The notes: generated by a model not told the origin, from the letters alone. Positions 31,811 to 41,324 are shown, counted from the first letter of the stretch. The stretch is 64,000 bases of DNA from Nocardia niigatensis NBRC 100131 (GCF_000308655.1 NZ_BAGC01000071.1:186001-250000), one strand, 5' to 3'. Translations and numbers: made by a program.

Positions 31811-34582
31811 TCACGGCCGGTCCAGCAGGAACTGGGCGAGATGGCGGGACGGCCGACCGGCCAGCTGCGCGGCCTGGGTCCGGCAGGAGAAGCCGTCGGC
31901 TATCAAGATCGAATTCGCCGGGGCCGCGCGCAGGGCCGGGAGCAGCCCGTTCTCGGCGACCGCGACCGAGACGTCGTAGTGGCCGCGCTGCATTCCGAAA
32001 TTCCCAGCAAGTCCACAGCATCCAGTGATTTCGATCACTTCCGCGCCGGTGCCGCGCAGTATTCGCCGATCGGCCGCGAAGCCGAGCACGGCATGCTGAT
32101 GACAGTGCGGCTGCACCAGCACGGTATGACCGCTGCGGTCCGGCGGCCGCCAGCCGGGCTCGCCCGCCAGGAATTCCGACAGGGTGCGCACCGCGCCCGC
32201 CACGGCGGCCGCCCGGGGATCCTCCGAGAGCAGCCGCGGGAGATCGTCACGCAGCGCGGCCGTGCACGACGGTTCCAGTCCGACCACCACGCCACCGGCG
32301 CCGACGTGTGCCGCGAGGGCATCGACGGTGGCGCGCAGCCGCTTTCGCGCGCCGTCCAGCTGGCCGGTGCTGATCCAGGTGAGACCGCAGCACACGCGGT
32401 CGTCCGGGATGCGCACGCGATGACCGAGTGATTCGATCAGTTCCACGGCGGCACCGGCGATCTCGGGATCGAAGGCGTCGGTGAAGGTGTCGATCCACAG
32501 CATGACGCCGGGTTCGGCGTCGCCGGTGCGGGCTCCCGACCGCCAGGAACGCCGGAAACTCCTGCGCGCCACCGCGGGCACCTCGCGCCGCGGATCCATG
32601 CCGGACAGCCGCAGGCCGGCTCGGCGCAGCGGGCCCGCCCCGCCGAGCGCGTTCACCAGCCGGGGGAACCGGGTCGCCGCGCCGAGCCAGCGCGGCAGGC
32701 GGCCCAGGGTGTAGTGGTCGATCGGGCGCGGCCGGTGCCGATAGCGGCGATACAGCGTCTCGGACTTGTAGGTCGCCATGTCGACGCCGGCGGGACAGTC
32801 GGAGTGACATGCCTTGCAGGACAGGCAGAGATCGAGGGACTCGGCCACCGCGCCCGACCGCCAGTCCAACGCGCCCCGGACCACCTCCTGCAGCACCCGG
32901 GCCCGGCCCCGGGTGTTGTCCTTCTCCTCGGCGGTGGCCAGATACGACGGGCACATGAATCCGCCCGCGGCGTGGGTGTCGGCGCGGCACTTGCCGATTC
33001 CGACGCAGCGATGCACGGCCGTGGCCAGGTCGCCGTCGGCGGGGAAGGCGAAGCCACCGGTCGTGGGCAGCGGGCGCAGTCCGGCCAGCCGCAGGTCGGC
33101 GTCGATCGGGCGCGGGTGCACGAGCACACCGGGATTCAGGACGGCGTCGGGGTCGAACAGCGCCTTGAAGCCCGCGAAGGCGTCGAGCGCCGCCTGGGAG
33201 TACATGAACCGCAACAGATCCGAGCGTGCCCGCCCGTCGCCGTGCTCGCCCGAGAGCGAGCCGCCGAACTTCACCACCTGCCGGGCGGCGTCCTCGAGGA
33301 ACCGGCGGAAGCGTTGCGGCGCATCGGCGATCGGCAGATCCAGGCGCACATGGATGCAGCCGTCACCGAAATGGCCGTAGAGCAGGCCGTCCAGGCCGTG
33401 GTCCCGGAGGAGCGCCTCGAAATCGCGCAGATAGTCACCGAGGCGGCCGGGCGGCACGGCGGCGTCCTCCCAGCCCGGCCAGGCGGGACGGCCGTCTGGC
33501 GTGCGGCCCGCCAGGCCCGCGCCGTCGGCGCGAATGCCCCACAGCGCCTGTGCCTCGGCCCGGTCGGTGACCACGCGGGAATCCAGCGCGTGCGCGCTCG
33601 CGCGCAGCGACTCGGCCTGGTCCCGCGCCTGTTCGGCAGTGCCGCCGTCGATTTCGATCAGCAGCCAGCCACCGCCGCGCGGGAGTTCGGGCACGCCGCC
33701 GCGATGGGCACGCACCACATCGACCAGGCGGGCGTCCATGCCCTCCACGGCAATCGGCCGCACCGCCATGATCGCGGCGATATCGTCCGCGGCGGCCGGC
33801 ATGTCGGGGTAGCCGAGCACCACCAGCACGGTCGCCGCGGGCACCGGGACCAGCCCGACAGTGGCCTCCAGCAGCAGTCCGCAGGTGCCCTCGGTGCCGA
33901 CGAAGGCCTTCGCCACCGACGAACCGCGTTCCGGCAGCAGATGTTCCAGCCCGTAACCGGACGCCTGCCGCTCGAACCGACCCAGTTCGGTGCGAATGAG
34001 CGCCAGGTGGGCGCGGGTGAAATCGGGCAGGCCCGCGACGACGGACAGGTCCTCGCCCAGGGTCCGCTCGATGCCGAGCCCGTCGAGAATCCGCAACTCA
34101 CGCACCGTATCCGAGGTGCGGCCCCAGGCCACGGCGCGCGGACCGCAGGCATTGTTGCCGATCATCCCGCCCAGCGTGCAGCGATTCTGGGTGGACGGGT
34201 CCGGGCCGAAGCGCAGACCGTGCGCGCCGGCCCGCCGCTGCAGCGCGGCCAGCACCACCCCGGGCTGCACCCGGGCGGTGCGCCGCTCGGGATCGAGGTC
34301 GAGGACGGCGTTCATGTGCCGGCTGAAGTCCAGTACCAGGCCCGGGCCGATCGCATTGCCCGCCACCGAGGTGCCCGCCCCGCGCGCGGTCACGGTCAGC
34401 CCCTCCGCACGCGCGACGTCCAGGGTCGCCGTCACATCGGCCGCGTCGCGCGGGAAGACGACTCCGCGCGGCGGCACCCGATAGTTGGAGGCATCCGAGG
34501 AGTACTCGGCCCGGCACCGGGGTCCGGTGTCGACCTCGCCGGTGATCACCCCGCGCAACGCTCGCTCCCACGCCTCGGTCAC
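31811..34582 (-). CDS. FAD/Fe-S D-2-hydroxyacid dehydrogenase (YdiJ/Dld-type)
   Basis: A 923-residue fusion. An N-terminal FAD-binding-4 domain (about 25-215; RGAGTSVAGNAIGPGLVLDF, NRCTLGGMIGNNACGPRAVA) is followed by the FAD-oxidase C domain (GLLYGHFGDGCIHVRLDLPI). Then comes a ferredoxin-like 4Fe-4S region (CVGIGKC...C, LCLSCKACHSDCPAGVDMAT) and C-terminal CCG-type domains (VCCGLTWISTGQLDGAR, GCCGLAGNFG). The order matches YdiJ-like D-2-hydroxyglutarate or D-lactate/glycolate dehydrogenases donating to the respiratory chain. GTG 34582 with TAGGGT 6 nt upstream suggests leaderless expression. The exact 2-hydroxyacid is not predictable. Confidence 0.85.
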   Translation of the reverse strand: MTEAWERALRGVITGEVDTGPRCRAEYSSDASNYRVPPRGVVFPRDAADVTATLDVARAEGLTVTARGAGTSVAGNAIGPGLVLDFSRHMNAVLDLDPERRTARVQPGVVLAALQRRAGAHGLRFGPDPSTQNRCTLGGMIGNNACGPRAVAWGRTSDTVRELRILDGLGIERTLGEDLSVVAGLPDFTRAHLALIRTELGRFERQASGYGLEHLLPERGSSVAKAFVGTEGTCGLLLEATVGLVPVPAATVLVVLGYPDMPAAADDIAAIMAVRPIAVEGMDARLVDVVRAHRGGVPELPRGGGWLLIEIDGGTAEQARDQAESLRASAHALDSRVVTDRAEAQALWGIRADGAGLAGRTPDGRPAWPGWEDAAVPPGRLGDYLRDFEALLRDHGLDGLLYGHFGDGCIHVRLDLPIADAPQRFRRFLEDAARQVVKFGGSLSGEHGDGRARSDLLRFMYSQAALDAFAGFKALFDPDAVLNPGVLVHPRPIDADLRLAGLRPLPTTGGFAFPADGDLATAVHRCVGIGKCRADTHAAGGFMCPSYLATAEEKDNTRGRARVLQEVVRGALDWRSGAVAESLDLCLSCKACHSDCPAGVDMATYKSETLYRRYRHRPRPIDHYTLGRLPRWLGAATRFPRLVNALGGAGPLRRAGLRLSGMDPRREVPAVARRSFRRSWRSGARTGDAEPGVMLWIDTFTDAFDPEIAGAAVELIESLGHRVRIPDDRVCCGLTWISTGQLDGARKRLRATVDALAAHVGAGGVVVGLEPSCTAALRDDLPRLLSEDPRAAAVAGAVRTLSEFLAGEPGWRPPDRSGHTVLVQPHCHQHAVLGFAADRRILRGTGAEVIEITGCCGLAGNFGMQRGHYDVSVAVAENGLLPALRAAPANSILIADGFSCRTQAAQLAGRPSRHLAQFLLDRP

Positions 34583-34662
34583 CCCCCAACCCTAGGCGCG
34601 CGCCGGATTCGGCCCGGGATTTCGCTCGCAGCGAACTGCTGACCTGCCCGGAAGCTCTTGAT

Positions 34663-34678
34663 CTCAACCTTTGTTGAG
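34663..34678. promoter_or_regulatory. Dyad operator before the ABC exporter
   Basis: CTCAAC-CTTT-GTTGAG, a perfect 6-bp-arm inverted repeat 55 bp upstream of the exporter start. It overlaps a possible -35 (TTGATC). It resembles sites of MarR- or PadR-type regulators of multidrug exporters; no regulator gene is adjacent. Confidence 0.45.
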
Positions 34679-34732
34679 GTCTTAGTGTCGGTGTACCGGG
34701 GTTCGATGGAACCCGGACCGGTGAGGAGCGGG

Positions 34733-36613
34733 ATGAGTATCGAATCCGTGGCGTGGAATCAGCTCTATCGGCAGATGAACGCGCCCACAGAGCAGCGACC
34801 GCTGCGATTGGCCACAGCGCGGCGGATCCTCGCCTTCGCGCGGCCGCACCATCGGCGGCTGGTGGCTTTCCTGGTGTTCAGCATCGCGTCCGCGCTGCTG
34901 GCGGTGGCCACCCCGGTGCTGGCCGGGCGGGTGGTCGACGCCATCGTAGGCCACGGCGCGCCCCGCACGGTGATCACGCTGGCGGTGATCATCGCGGTGG
35001 TGGCGGTGCTGGATGCGGGGCTGGGGTTGGTGATCCGGTGGTTGTCGGCGCGCATCGGAGAAGGTCTCATCTTCGATCTGCGCACGGCGGTGTTCGACCA
35101 CGTTCAGAAGATGCCGATCGCGTTCTTCACGCGTACCCGGACCGGCGCACTGGTGAGCCGGTTGAACAATGACGTCATCGGGGCGCAGCGCGCATTCAGC
35201 ACCACTCTGAGCGGGGTCGTCACCAATGTCGTCACCCTCGCCCTCACCCTGGCCGTGATGCTGCGGCTGTCGTGGCAGATCACCCTGCTCGCCCTGGTCC
35301 TGCTGCCACTGTTCGTGATTCCCGCCCGGCGCATGGGCGAGCGGCTGGCCGGCATCCAGCGCGAGGCCGCCGGGCTGAACGCATCCATGAGCACCCAGAT
35401 GACCGAGCGGTTCTCCGCGCCCGGCGCCACCCTGGTGAAGCTGTTCGGCCGGCCGCGGCAGGAGTCCGCGGAGTTCGGGCTGCGGGCCGGGCGGGTCCGC
35501 GATATCGGGGTGCGCACGGCCATGCTGCAGACGGTGTTCGTCACCGCGCTCACCCTGGTCTCGGCGCTGGCGCTGGCGCTGGTCTACGGGCTGGGCGGTT
35601 ATCTGGCGCTGAAGGGTGAGCTGGAACCCGGTGCGGTGGTGGCGCTCTCGCTGCTGCTGACCCGGCTGTACTCGCCGCTCACCGCGCTGGCCAGCGCCCG
35701 GGTGGACGTGATGTCGGCGCTGGTGAGCTTCGAGCGGGTCTTCGAGATCCTGGATCTGAAACCGCTCATCGAGGATTCGCCGCTGGCGATGCCGGTGCCC
35801 GAGGGCCCCGTAGCGGTGGAGCTGGACGGCGTCACCTTCGGCTACCCGTCGGCCGACAAGGTGTCGCTGGCGTCGCTCGAGGATGTGGCCACGCTGGACA
35901 CCCGCGGTGGTGAGGAAGTGCTGCACGAGGTCTCGCTGCGGGCCGAGCCCGGGCAGATGGTGGCGCTGGTCGGCTCCTCCGGGGCCGGGAAGTCCACCAT
36001 CGCGCAATTGGTTTCGCGGCTCTACGACGTGGACTCCGGCGCGGTGCTGCTGGGCGGCAAGGATGTGCGCGAGCTGACCGGGCAGTCGATTCAGGACACG
36101 GTCGGCCTGGTCACCCAGGACGGGCACCTGTTCCACGAGTCCATTCGCGCCAATCTGCTGCTCGCCCGCCCCGGTGCCACCGAGGACGAGCTGTGGGATG
36201 CGCTGCGGCGCGCCCGGTTACGCGATCTCATCGAGTCGCTGCCCGACGGCCTGGACACCGTGGTCGGCGAGCGCGGCTACCGCCTCTCCGGCGGCGAACG
36301 CCAGCGCCTGACCATTGCCCGGCTGCTGCTCAAGCAGCCGCGCGTGGTGATCCTGGACGAGGCCACCGCCTCGCTGGACTCGACCTCCGAGGCCGCGGTG
36401 CAGGAGGCGCTGGCCGAGGCGCTCGACGGGCGCACCGCGCTGGTCATCGCACACCGGCTGTCCACCATCCGCAATGCCGATCAGATCCTGGTGCTCGAGC
36501 ACGGCCGCATCGTGGAACGCGGCACACACGCCGAACTGCTCGCCGCGGACGGGCGCTACACCGAGCTCTACCGCACCCAGTTCGCCGACTCGAGCGCACC
36601 GGCAACGGTCTGA
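34733..36613 (+). CDS. ABC exporter, fused membrane and ATPase domains
   Basis: A 626-residue half-transporter. The N-terminal type-1 exporter membrane domain (about 30-330) has six helices. The C-terminal ATPase carries Walker A GSSGAGKST, the Q-loop in VTQDGHLFH, signature LSGGERQRL, Walker B VVILDEATASLDS and H-loop IAHRLSTIRNA. It should act as a homodimer or heterodimer in drug or lipid export. ATG 34733 with GAGGAG is chosen over the upstream in-frame ATG 34706. No partner half is adjacent. Confidence 0.9.
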   Translation: MSIESVAWNQLYRQMNAPTEQRPLRLATARRILAFARPHHRRLVAFLVFSIASALLAVATPVLAGRVVDAIVGHGAPRTVITLAVIIAVVAVLDAGLGLVIRWLSARIGEGLIFDLRTAVFDHVQKMPIAFFTRTRTGALVSRLNNDVIGAQRAFSTTLSGVVTNVVTLALTLAVMLRLSWQITLLALVLLPLFVIPARRMGERLAGIQREAAGLNASMSTQMTERFSAPGATLVKLFGRPRQESAEFGLRAGRVRDIGVRTAMLQTVFVTALTLVSALALALVYGLGGYLALKGELEPGAVVALSLLLTRLYSPLTALASARVDVMSALVSFERVFEILDLKPLIEDSPLAMPVPEGPVAVELDGVTFGYPSADKVSLASLEDVATLDTRGGEEVLHEVSLRAEPGQMVALVGSSGAGKSTIAQLVSRLYDVDSGAVLLGGKDVRELTGQSIQDTVGLVTQDGHLFHESIRANLLLARPGATEDELWDALRRARLRDLIESLPDGLDTVVGERGYRLSGGERQRLTIARLLLKQPRVVILDEATASLDSTSEAAVQEALAEALDGRTALVIAHRLSTIRNADQILVLEHGRIVERGTHAELLAADGRYTELYRTQFADSSAPATV

Positions 36614-36684
36614 TCGGACCGGACGCGTTGCCGGATCGGCAAAAGGATTCGAGCGCACCGCGGGGCTGCCGATAGCGTCGCGGT

Positions 36685-37632
36685 ATGAGCGCTCACTCGC
36701 ACGATCAGGCAGGCACACACGGACATCCGCATTCCCACGGACATGGGCACGGCCACGGCCACACCCATGACGGAATCGACTGGGCGGCCATGATCGACGA
36801 CCTCCGGCGCGACGACGCCATGTCGGCCGACTCCAATGCCGAGATCGCCCGGCGGCTGATCGCCCTGATTCCCGCCGGCGCGGAGCCCACCGTCCTGGAC
36901 ATCGGTGCCGGAGCGGGCGGCCAGAGCGTGGCGTTCGCGCGAGAGCTGCTGGCCCGCGGCGGCGGCGATCTCGTGATCGTGGACGCGGTGCCGGAACTGC
37001 TCGAGGCGGCCCAGCAGGCCGTGCAGGTCGCGCTCGACGGGGACGATCGGGTGCGGGTGCGGACCGTGCACGCCGATGCCGCGGCCGCGGACTTCGGCGC
37101 GGGGATCCCCGCGGCGGATCTGGTGTGGGCCTCGCGCATGGTGCACCACCTGCCCGATCAGCAGGCGGGCACCGCGCGCCTGGCCGGGCTGCTGCGCCCC
37201 GGCGGCTGGCTGGCGCTGGCCGAGGGCGGGCTATCGATGCGTTGCCTGCCTTGGGAACTCGGCGTCGGCACGCCCGGTCTGCAGGACCGGCTGCTGGCCC
37301 TGCGCGACGCGGGCTTCGCCCAGATGCGCGCCGACATCACCGCGGCGGTCCCCATGCCCTACGGCTGGAATGTGGCGCTGACCCGCGCCGGGCTGGCGGA
37401 GGCGACCTCCTTCAGCGTGCTGACCGATCATCCGGCGCCGCCGTCGCCGGCCGTGCGCGACAGTGTCGTCGCCTGGCTGGGCGGATTGAGCGAGCGGGTC
37501 GGCGACCGCGTCAGCGAGGATGATCGGGCCACGCTGGCGGCGCTGCTGGATCGATCCGCCGACACGTATATCGGTGCGCGCGAGGACATTTACGTTCTCG
37601 GCGCCACCACGGTCTTCCTGGGCCGCCGCTAG
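36685..37632 (+). CDS. SAM-dependent methyltransferase with His-rich N-terminus
   Basis: A 315-residue class-I methyltransferase. Motif I is VLDIGAGAGGQSVAFARELL at about 68, the acidic loop VIVDAVPEL follows, and the post-motif DLVWASRMVHHL is at about 148. Before it lies a 30-residue tail with about a dozen His (GHPHSHGHGHGHGHTHDG), a typical Ni/Zn/Co-binding composition. The tail could be metal storage or a sensor. TAGCGT lies 6 nt before ATG 36685 (leaderless). The methyl acceptor is unknown. Confidence 0.8.
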   Translation: MSAHSHDQAGTHGHPHSHGHGHGHGHTHDGIDWAAMIDDLRRDDAMSADSNAEIARRLIALIPAGAEPTVLDIGAGAGGQSVAFARELLARGGGDLVIVDAVPELLEAAQQAVQVALDGDDRVRVRTVHADAAAADFGAGIPAADLVWASRMVHHLPDQQAGTARLAGLLRPGGWLALAEGGLSMRCLPWELGVGTPGLQDRLLALRDAGFAQMRADITAAVPMPYGWNVALTRAGLAEATSFSVLTDHPAPPSPAVRDSVVAWLGGLSERVGDRVSEDDRATLAALLDRSADTYIGAREDIYVLGATTVFLGRR

Positions 37633-37822
37633 CCGCCGCCGCGGCCGCGCCCGGGGCAGGTCCGCGTTCGGGCACGATCGTGATCTGGCCGTGCCCGAAC
37701 CGACACCGTGTTGTGGCCGCGAAAGCCGCTCCGACCTCCCGAAATGCCCTGCTATGCGGCATAATTCGAGCTCCCATGGCATATCCAACAAGATCGTTTC
37801 ACATGCCGGGGGAGGAGTTTCG

Positions 37823-38293
37823 GTGACCCGTACCAAGGAGCAGCGGCACACGTCCGCGACCCGTGTCGACGACGTCGAGCGCATGTTCGGCGCACGGCGA
37901 TATCAGCCCACCGCCGACACGCCCGCCATGGAACTCCGGGTGACGAGCGGCACCAAACGCACCGACGACGACTGGATCGTCCCCAAACAGCTGGTGGCCG
38001 ACTGTGTTTCGGGCAAGCTGGTGCTGGACTTCACCCGGGCGCGGTGCTCGCGGCGGGAGATCGATATCCGGGTCGAGGCCGGTGCGGGCGCGGTCGTGCT
38101 GATCGTGCCGCGTGGCTGGCGGGTCGATCTGGCGGGCGTGCAGCCGGGCGCGGGCTCGGTGGCCAACCGGGTCAAGCTGCCGCGGTTCCCGGGCGCCCCG
38201 CTGATCCGGGTCACCGGTCAGGTGGACACCGGTGCGGTGAAGGCGCGCTACGCCTATCGTTCGCCGCTCATGTGGTTGCGCCGCTCGCGCTGA
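37823..38293 (+). CDS. LiaF-like beta-helix protein, unknown
   Basis: A 156-residue protein from GTG 37823, 5 nt after GGAGGAG. Residues 60-150 (KLVLDFTRARCSRREIDIRV, AVVLIVPRGWRVDLAG) resemble the repeated beta-strand fold of the LiaF/DUF2154 C-terminal domain of cell-envelope stress proteins, without the membrane helices. It may act as a cytoplasmic adaptor. The family assignment is tentative. Confidence 0.5.
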   Translation: MTRTKEQRHTSATRVDDVERMFGARRYQPTADTPAMELRVTSGTKRTDDDWIVPKQLVADCVSGKLVLDFTRARCSRREIDIRVEAGAGAVVLIVPRGWRVDLAGVQPGAGSVANRVKLPRFPGAPLIRVTGQVDTGAVKARYAYRSPLMWLRRSR

Positions 38294-38344
38294 CCGTTTC
38301 CGCGGATCCCGGCAATCCGGGAGACCATGCGGTATGACGGAGGG

Positions 38345-39418
38345 GTGACGCGCTGGCTGCTGCACGTCGACCTCGACCAATTCCAGGCCGCGGTCGAGTT
38401 CCGGCGGCATCCGGAACTGCGTGGGCAACCGGTCATCGTGGGCGGGAACGGCGATCCGGCCGAACCTCGCAAGGTGGTGTCCTGCGCGTCCTACCCCGCG
38501 CGGGCCTTCGGGGTGCGGGCGGGCATGCCGCTGCGCACGGCCGCGCGGGTCTGCCCCGACGGCGTCTTCCTGCCGCAGGACCTGACCACCTACGCCGAGG
38601 CGTCCGAGGAGATCATGGCGCTGCTGCGCACGTTTCCCGGCCGGGTCGAGGTGCTCGGTTTCGACGAGGCGTTCCTGGCGGTGGACACCGAGGACCCGGA
38701 GGGACTGGCGCGCGAGATCCGCGCCGCCATCGCGGAATTGGCGCTGACCTGCGCGGTCGGCATCGGGGACAACAAGACCCGGGCCAAGCTGGCCACCGGT
38801 TTCGCCAAGGCGGTGGGCAAGTCGGCGCGGTCGGCGGACGAGCCGCCGGAGGCGGACTCGGGCACCGGGATCTTCCGGCTGACCCAGGACAACTGGGTCG
38901 AGCTGATGGCCCACCGGCCCACGTCGGCGCTGTGGGGGATCGGCGCGCGCATCGCGAAACGCCTGAGCGGCTTGGGGATCGAGACCGTGGCCGACCTGGC
39001 CGCCGCCGACCGCAAGGCGCTCGCGGCGGAATTCGGGCCCAATACCGGGCCCTATCTCTGGGTGCTCGGGCACGGCGCCGGTGACACCGACATCGCGGAA
39101 CCACGAGAACCGGTGGGCCACAGCCGATCCGAGACCTTTCCGCGAGACCTCACCGAGCGCGAGGACATCGACGCCGCGGTGGTGCGACTCGCCATCCAGG
39201 TGGCCGAGGAGACCCTCGCGGCCGGGCGGGCCGTCGGGCGGATCAGTGTCACGGTGCGCACCAGGACCTTCTTCACCCGCAGCAAGCAGCGGAAACTGCC
39301 CGCGCCCACCGGCGATGTGGACGAGATCGTGCAGACGGCGCTGGACGTGCTGCACAGCTTCGAACTCGATCGGCCCATCCGGTTGCTCGGGGTCCGCGTG
39401 GAGTACGCGATGCTGTGA
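38345..39418 (+). CDS. dinB: DinB2-type Y-family DNA polymerase
   Basis: A 357-residue Y-family polymerase. Palm motifs are LLHVDLDQFQAAVEFRRHPE at the start, ASYPARAFGVRAGMPL, and the catalytic GFDEAFLAVD, with a thumb region GIGARIAKRLSGLGIETV and the little-finger domain in the last 110 residues. The overall sequence is that of mycobacterial DinB2, which lacks a beta-clamp-binding tail and has Leu14 at the steric gate. Here residue 14 is Gln. GTG 38345 gives the DinB2-length start; ATG 38327 would add six residues. It has roles in translesion synthesis and possibly ribonucleotide insertion. Confidence 0.85.
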   Translation: MTRWLLHVDLDQFQAAVEFRRHPELRGQPVIVGGNGDPAEPRKVVSCASYPARAFGVRAGMPLRTAARVCPDGVFLPQDLTTYAEASEEIMALLRTFPGRVEVLGFDEAFLAVDTEDPEGLAREIRAAIAELALTCAVGIGDNKTRAKLATGFAKAVGKSARSADEPPEADSGTGIFRLTQDNWVELMAHRPTSALWGIGARIAKRLSGLGIETVADLAAADRKALAAEFGPNTGPYLWVLGHGAGDTDIAEPREPVGHSRSETFPRDLTEREDIDAAVVRLAIQVAEETLAAGRAVGRISVTVRTRTFFTRSKQRKLPAPTGDVDEIVQTALDVLHSFELDRPIRLLGVRVEYAML

Positions 39419-39447
39419 TGAGGTTGCACCCAACGGAAGGCACTCCA

Positions 39448-40272
39448 ATGAATTCAGCATCGCGTAGCGATTCCCACCGGGGTGGCGGCGGGCCCGACTA
39501 CGAGAACATCCGCTTCGAGCACGACGGCCCGATCGCCCGCATCACGCTGAACCGGCCCAATGCCGCCAATGGCATCGATCAGGCGCTCGCGGACGAGCTG
39601 GAGCGCGCGGCCACCTACTGCTCGGAGGATCCGGCCGTGAAGGTCGTGGTGCTGACCGGGGCCGGGCGGTTCTTCTCCGCGGGTGGCGACGTGCGGGCCA
39701 TGGCGGCCAGCGACGACACCGGGGCGTTCATCGAGAAGCTGGCCGGAACCCTGCACCAGGCCGTGTCGGCGCTGGCCCGGATGGACGCGCTGCTCATCGT
39801 CGGCGTGAACGGCACCGCGGCCGGTGCGGGCATGAGCCTCGCGGTGGCCGGTGATCTGGTGGTCGCCGCCGAATCCGCCGTCTTCACCATGGCGTACACC
39901 AAGGTCGGCCTGAGCCCCGACGGCGGCGCGTCCTACTACCTGCCACGGATCATCGGCCTGCGCAAGACCCAGGAGCTGATGCTCACCAACCGCACCCTGT
40001 CCGCCGCCGAGGCGCTGGAGTGGGGGCTGCTGCACCGCGTCGTGCCGGATGCCGAACTGACCGCGGCCGTCGAGGCGCTGGCGCAGGAATTCGCCACCGG
40101 TCCCAAGGGGTCCAACGCCAATGTGAAGAAGCTGCTGCTGGTGTCCGGCCAGCACACCCTCGAGGAGCAGCTCAGCACCGAGGCCGCCTTCATCACCCGC
40201 GCCGCCGACTCCGCCGACGGCCAGGAGGGCATCACCGCCTTCACCGGTAAGCGCGCCCCGAAGTTCGCCTGA
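39448..40272 (+). CDS. Enoyl-CoA hydratase/isomerase (EchA family)
   Basis: A 274-residue crotonase-fold protein. The oxyanion-hole loops are GAGRFFSAGGDVRAM (about 75-90) and NGTAAGAGMSLAVAGDLVVA. Where hydratases have the first catalytic Glu, the sequence reads VGLSPDGGASYYLPRIIG (Asp), as in isomerase-type members. ATG 39448 follows CGGAAGG. It is probably involved in fatty-acyl-CoA metabolism, but hydration is not assured. Confidence 0.85.
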   Translation: MNSASRSDSHRGGGGPDYENIRFEHDGPIARITLNRPNAANGIDQALADELERAATYCSEDPAVKVVVLTGAGRFFSAGGDVRAMAASDDTGAFIEKLAGTLHQAVSALARMDALLIVGVNGTAAGAGMSLAVAGDLVVAAESAVFTMAYTKVGLSPDGGASYYLPRIIGLRKTQELMLTNRTLSAAEALEWGLLHRVVPDAELTAAVEALAQEFATGPKGSNANVKKLLLVSGQHTLEEQLSTEAAFITRAADSADGQEGITAFTGKRAPKFA

Positions 40273-40283
40273 GGACAACGGAT

Positions 40284-40311
40284 TTCGCCCCCGGCCGCGG
40301 CCGGGGGCGAA
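40284..40311. terminator. Bidirectional hairpin
   Basis: TCGCCCCCGGCC pairs with GGCCGGGGGCGA around a 2-nt centre. It lies between the converging enoyl-CoA hydratase and hydrolase genes, 12 bp after the first stop. Confidence 0.7.
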
Positions 40312-40335
40312 TCACCCGGCCGGACCGGGCGCCCG

Positions 40336-41157
40336 TCAGCCCTTGATGAAGTCGAGGATCTCGGCGTTCACCTCGGCCGCGTGGGTGATGTAGAGGCCGT
40401 GGCCGGCGTCCGGGTACTCCTTCAGCACGGCGTGCGGGGCCAGCTTCACCGCCTGGCGGCTGGCGACATCGATCGGGATGGACTGGTCCGGGATGCCGTG
40501 CAGCAGCAGCGTCGGCACGGTCAGCGCGGCCACATCCGGGCGGTGATCGGTGGTGAACGCTTCGCGCTGCATGATCTGGATCGCGTAGGGCGAGGCCGAC
40601 AGGCAGCGCTTGATCTCCTCGTCGATGACCGCCTGCGTGACGCCCCGCCGCAGGTGGGTGGCGAAGTAGCCCTGCGCCCGCTCGGCGAACCACTGCGGCC
40701 GGTCGGTGCGCAGCTGCTCCAGCAGACCCTCCAGCAGCTCGATCGGGATGCCGACCGGATTGTCGTCGGTGAGCATCATGAACGGGATCGCCGGAGCCAG
40801 CAGCGCGATGCGGGCCACCCGATCGGAACCGTGCCGGCTCAGGTAGCGGACCGTCTCGCCGCCGCCCGCCGAGTGCGCCACGATGGTGAGATCCCGCAGG
40901 TCGAGGTGCTCGATCAGCGCCGCGACATCGTCGGCGCGGGTGTCGACGTCGTAGCCGGTGGCCGGGGTGTCCGAACGGCCGTGACCACGCCGGTCCATCA
41001 TGACGCAGCGGTAGCCCTGCGCCAGGAAGTAGTGCATCTGGTATTCCCACTGGTCGCTGTCGAGCGACCAACCCGACACGAACAGGATCGGGGTACCGGC
41101 GCCGAAGTCCTGGTAGTAGAGGGTGGTGCCGTCGGTGGTGGTCTGGAAAGTCGGCAT
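40336..41157 (-). CDS. Alpha/beta hydrolase (cofactor-free haloperoxidase type)
   Basis: A 273-residue protein: oxyanion loop LFVSGWSLDSDQW, nucleophile elbow IVAHSAGGGETV with Ser at about 97, and catalytic His in DAGHGLYITHAAEVN. The pattern is that of non-haem chloroperoxidase-like esterases. AAGGAG precedes the ATG. A dyad, TTACC-TGCCG-GGTAA, lies at 41224-41238 upstream and may be its operator. Confidence 0.85.
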   Translation of the reverse strand: MPTFQTTTDGTTLYYQDFGAGTPILFVSGWSLDSDQWEYQMHYFLAQGYRCVMMDRRGHGRSDTPATGYDVDTRADDVAALIEHLDLRDLTIVAHSAGGGETVRYLSRHGSDRVARIALLAPAIPFMMLTDDNPVGIPIELLEGLLEQLRTDRPQWFAERAQGYFATHLRRGVTQAVIDEEIKRCLSASPYAIQIMQREAFTTDHRPDVAALTVPTLLLHGIPDQSIPIDVASRQAVKLAPHAVLKEYPDAGHGLYITHAAEVNAEILDFIKG

Positions 41158-41223
41158 ATCTGCTGCGCTCCTTGGGTTTTCGATCGCTGATTCGACAATC
41201 GCAGAGCGCGGGAACGAAAGCGA

Positions 41224-41238
41224 TTACCTGCCGGGTAA
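41224..41238. promoter_or_regulatory. Dyad upstream of the hydrolase
   Basis: TTACC-N5-GGTAA, perfect 5-bp arms, 67 bp before the minus-strand hydrolase start. It is a candidate operator only; it could equally serve the divergent small gene. Confidence 0.3.
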
Positions 41239-41324
41239 CGGGCGCAGGTGACCAAGGCATGCGGTGAGGAGGCTTTCGGCTCTGCTGCCCGGTGGGGGGC
41301 ATACCGCAGCCTGTAGCTGTGATC

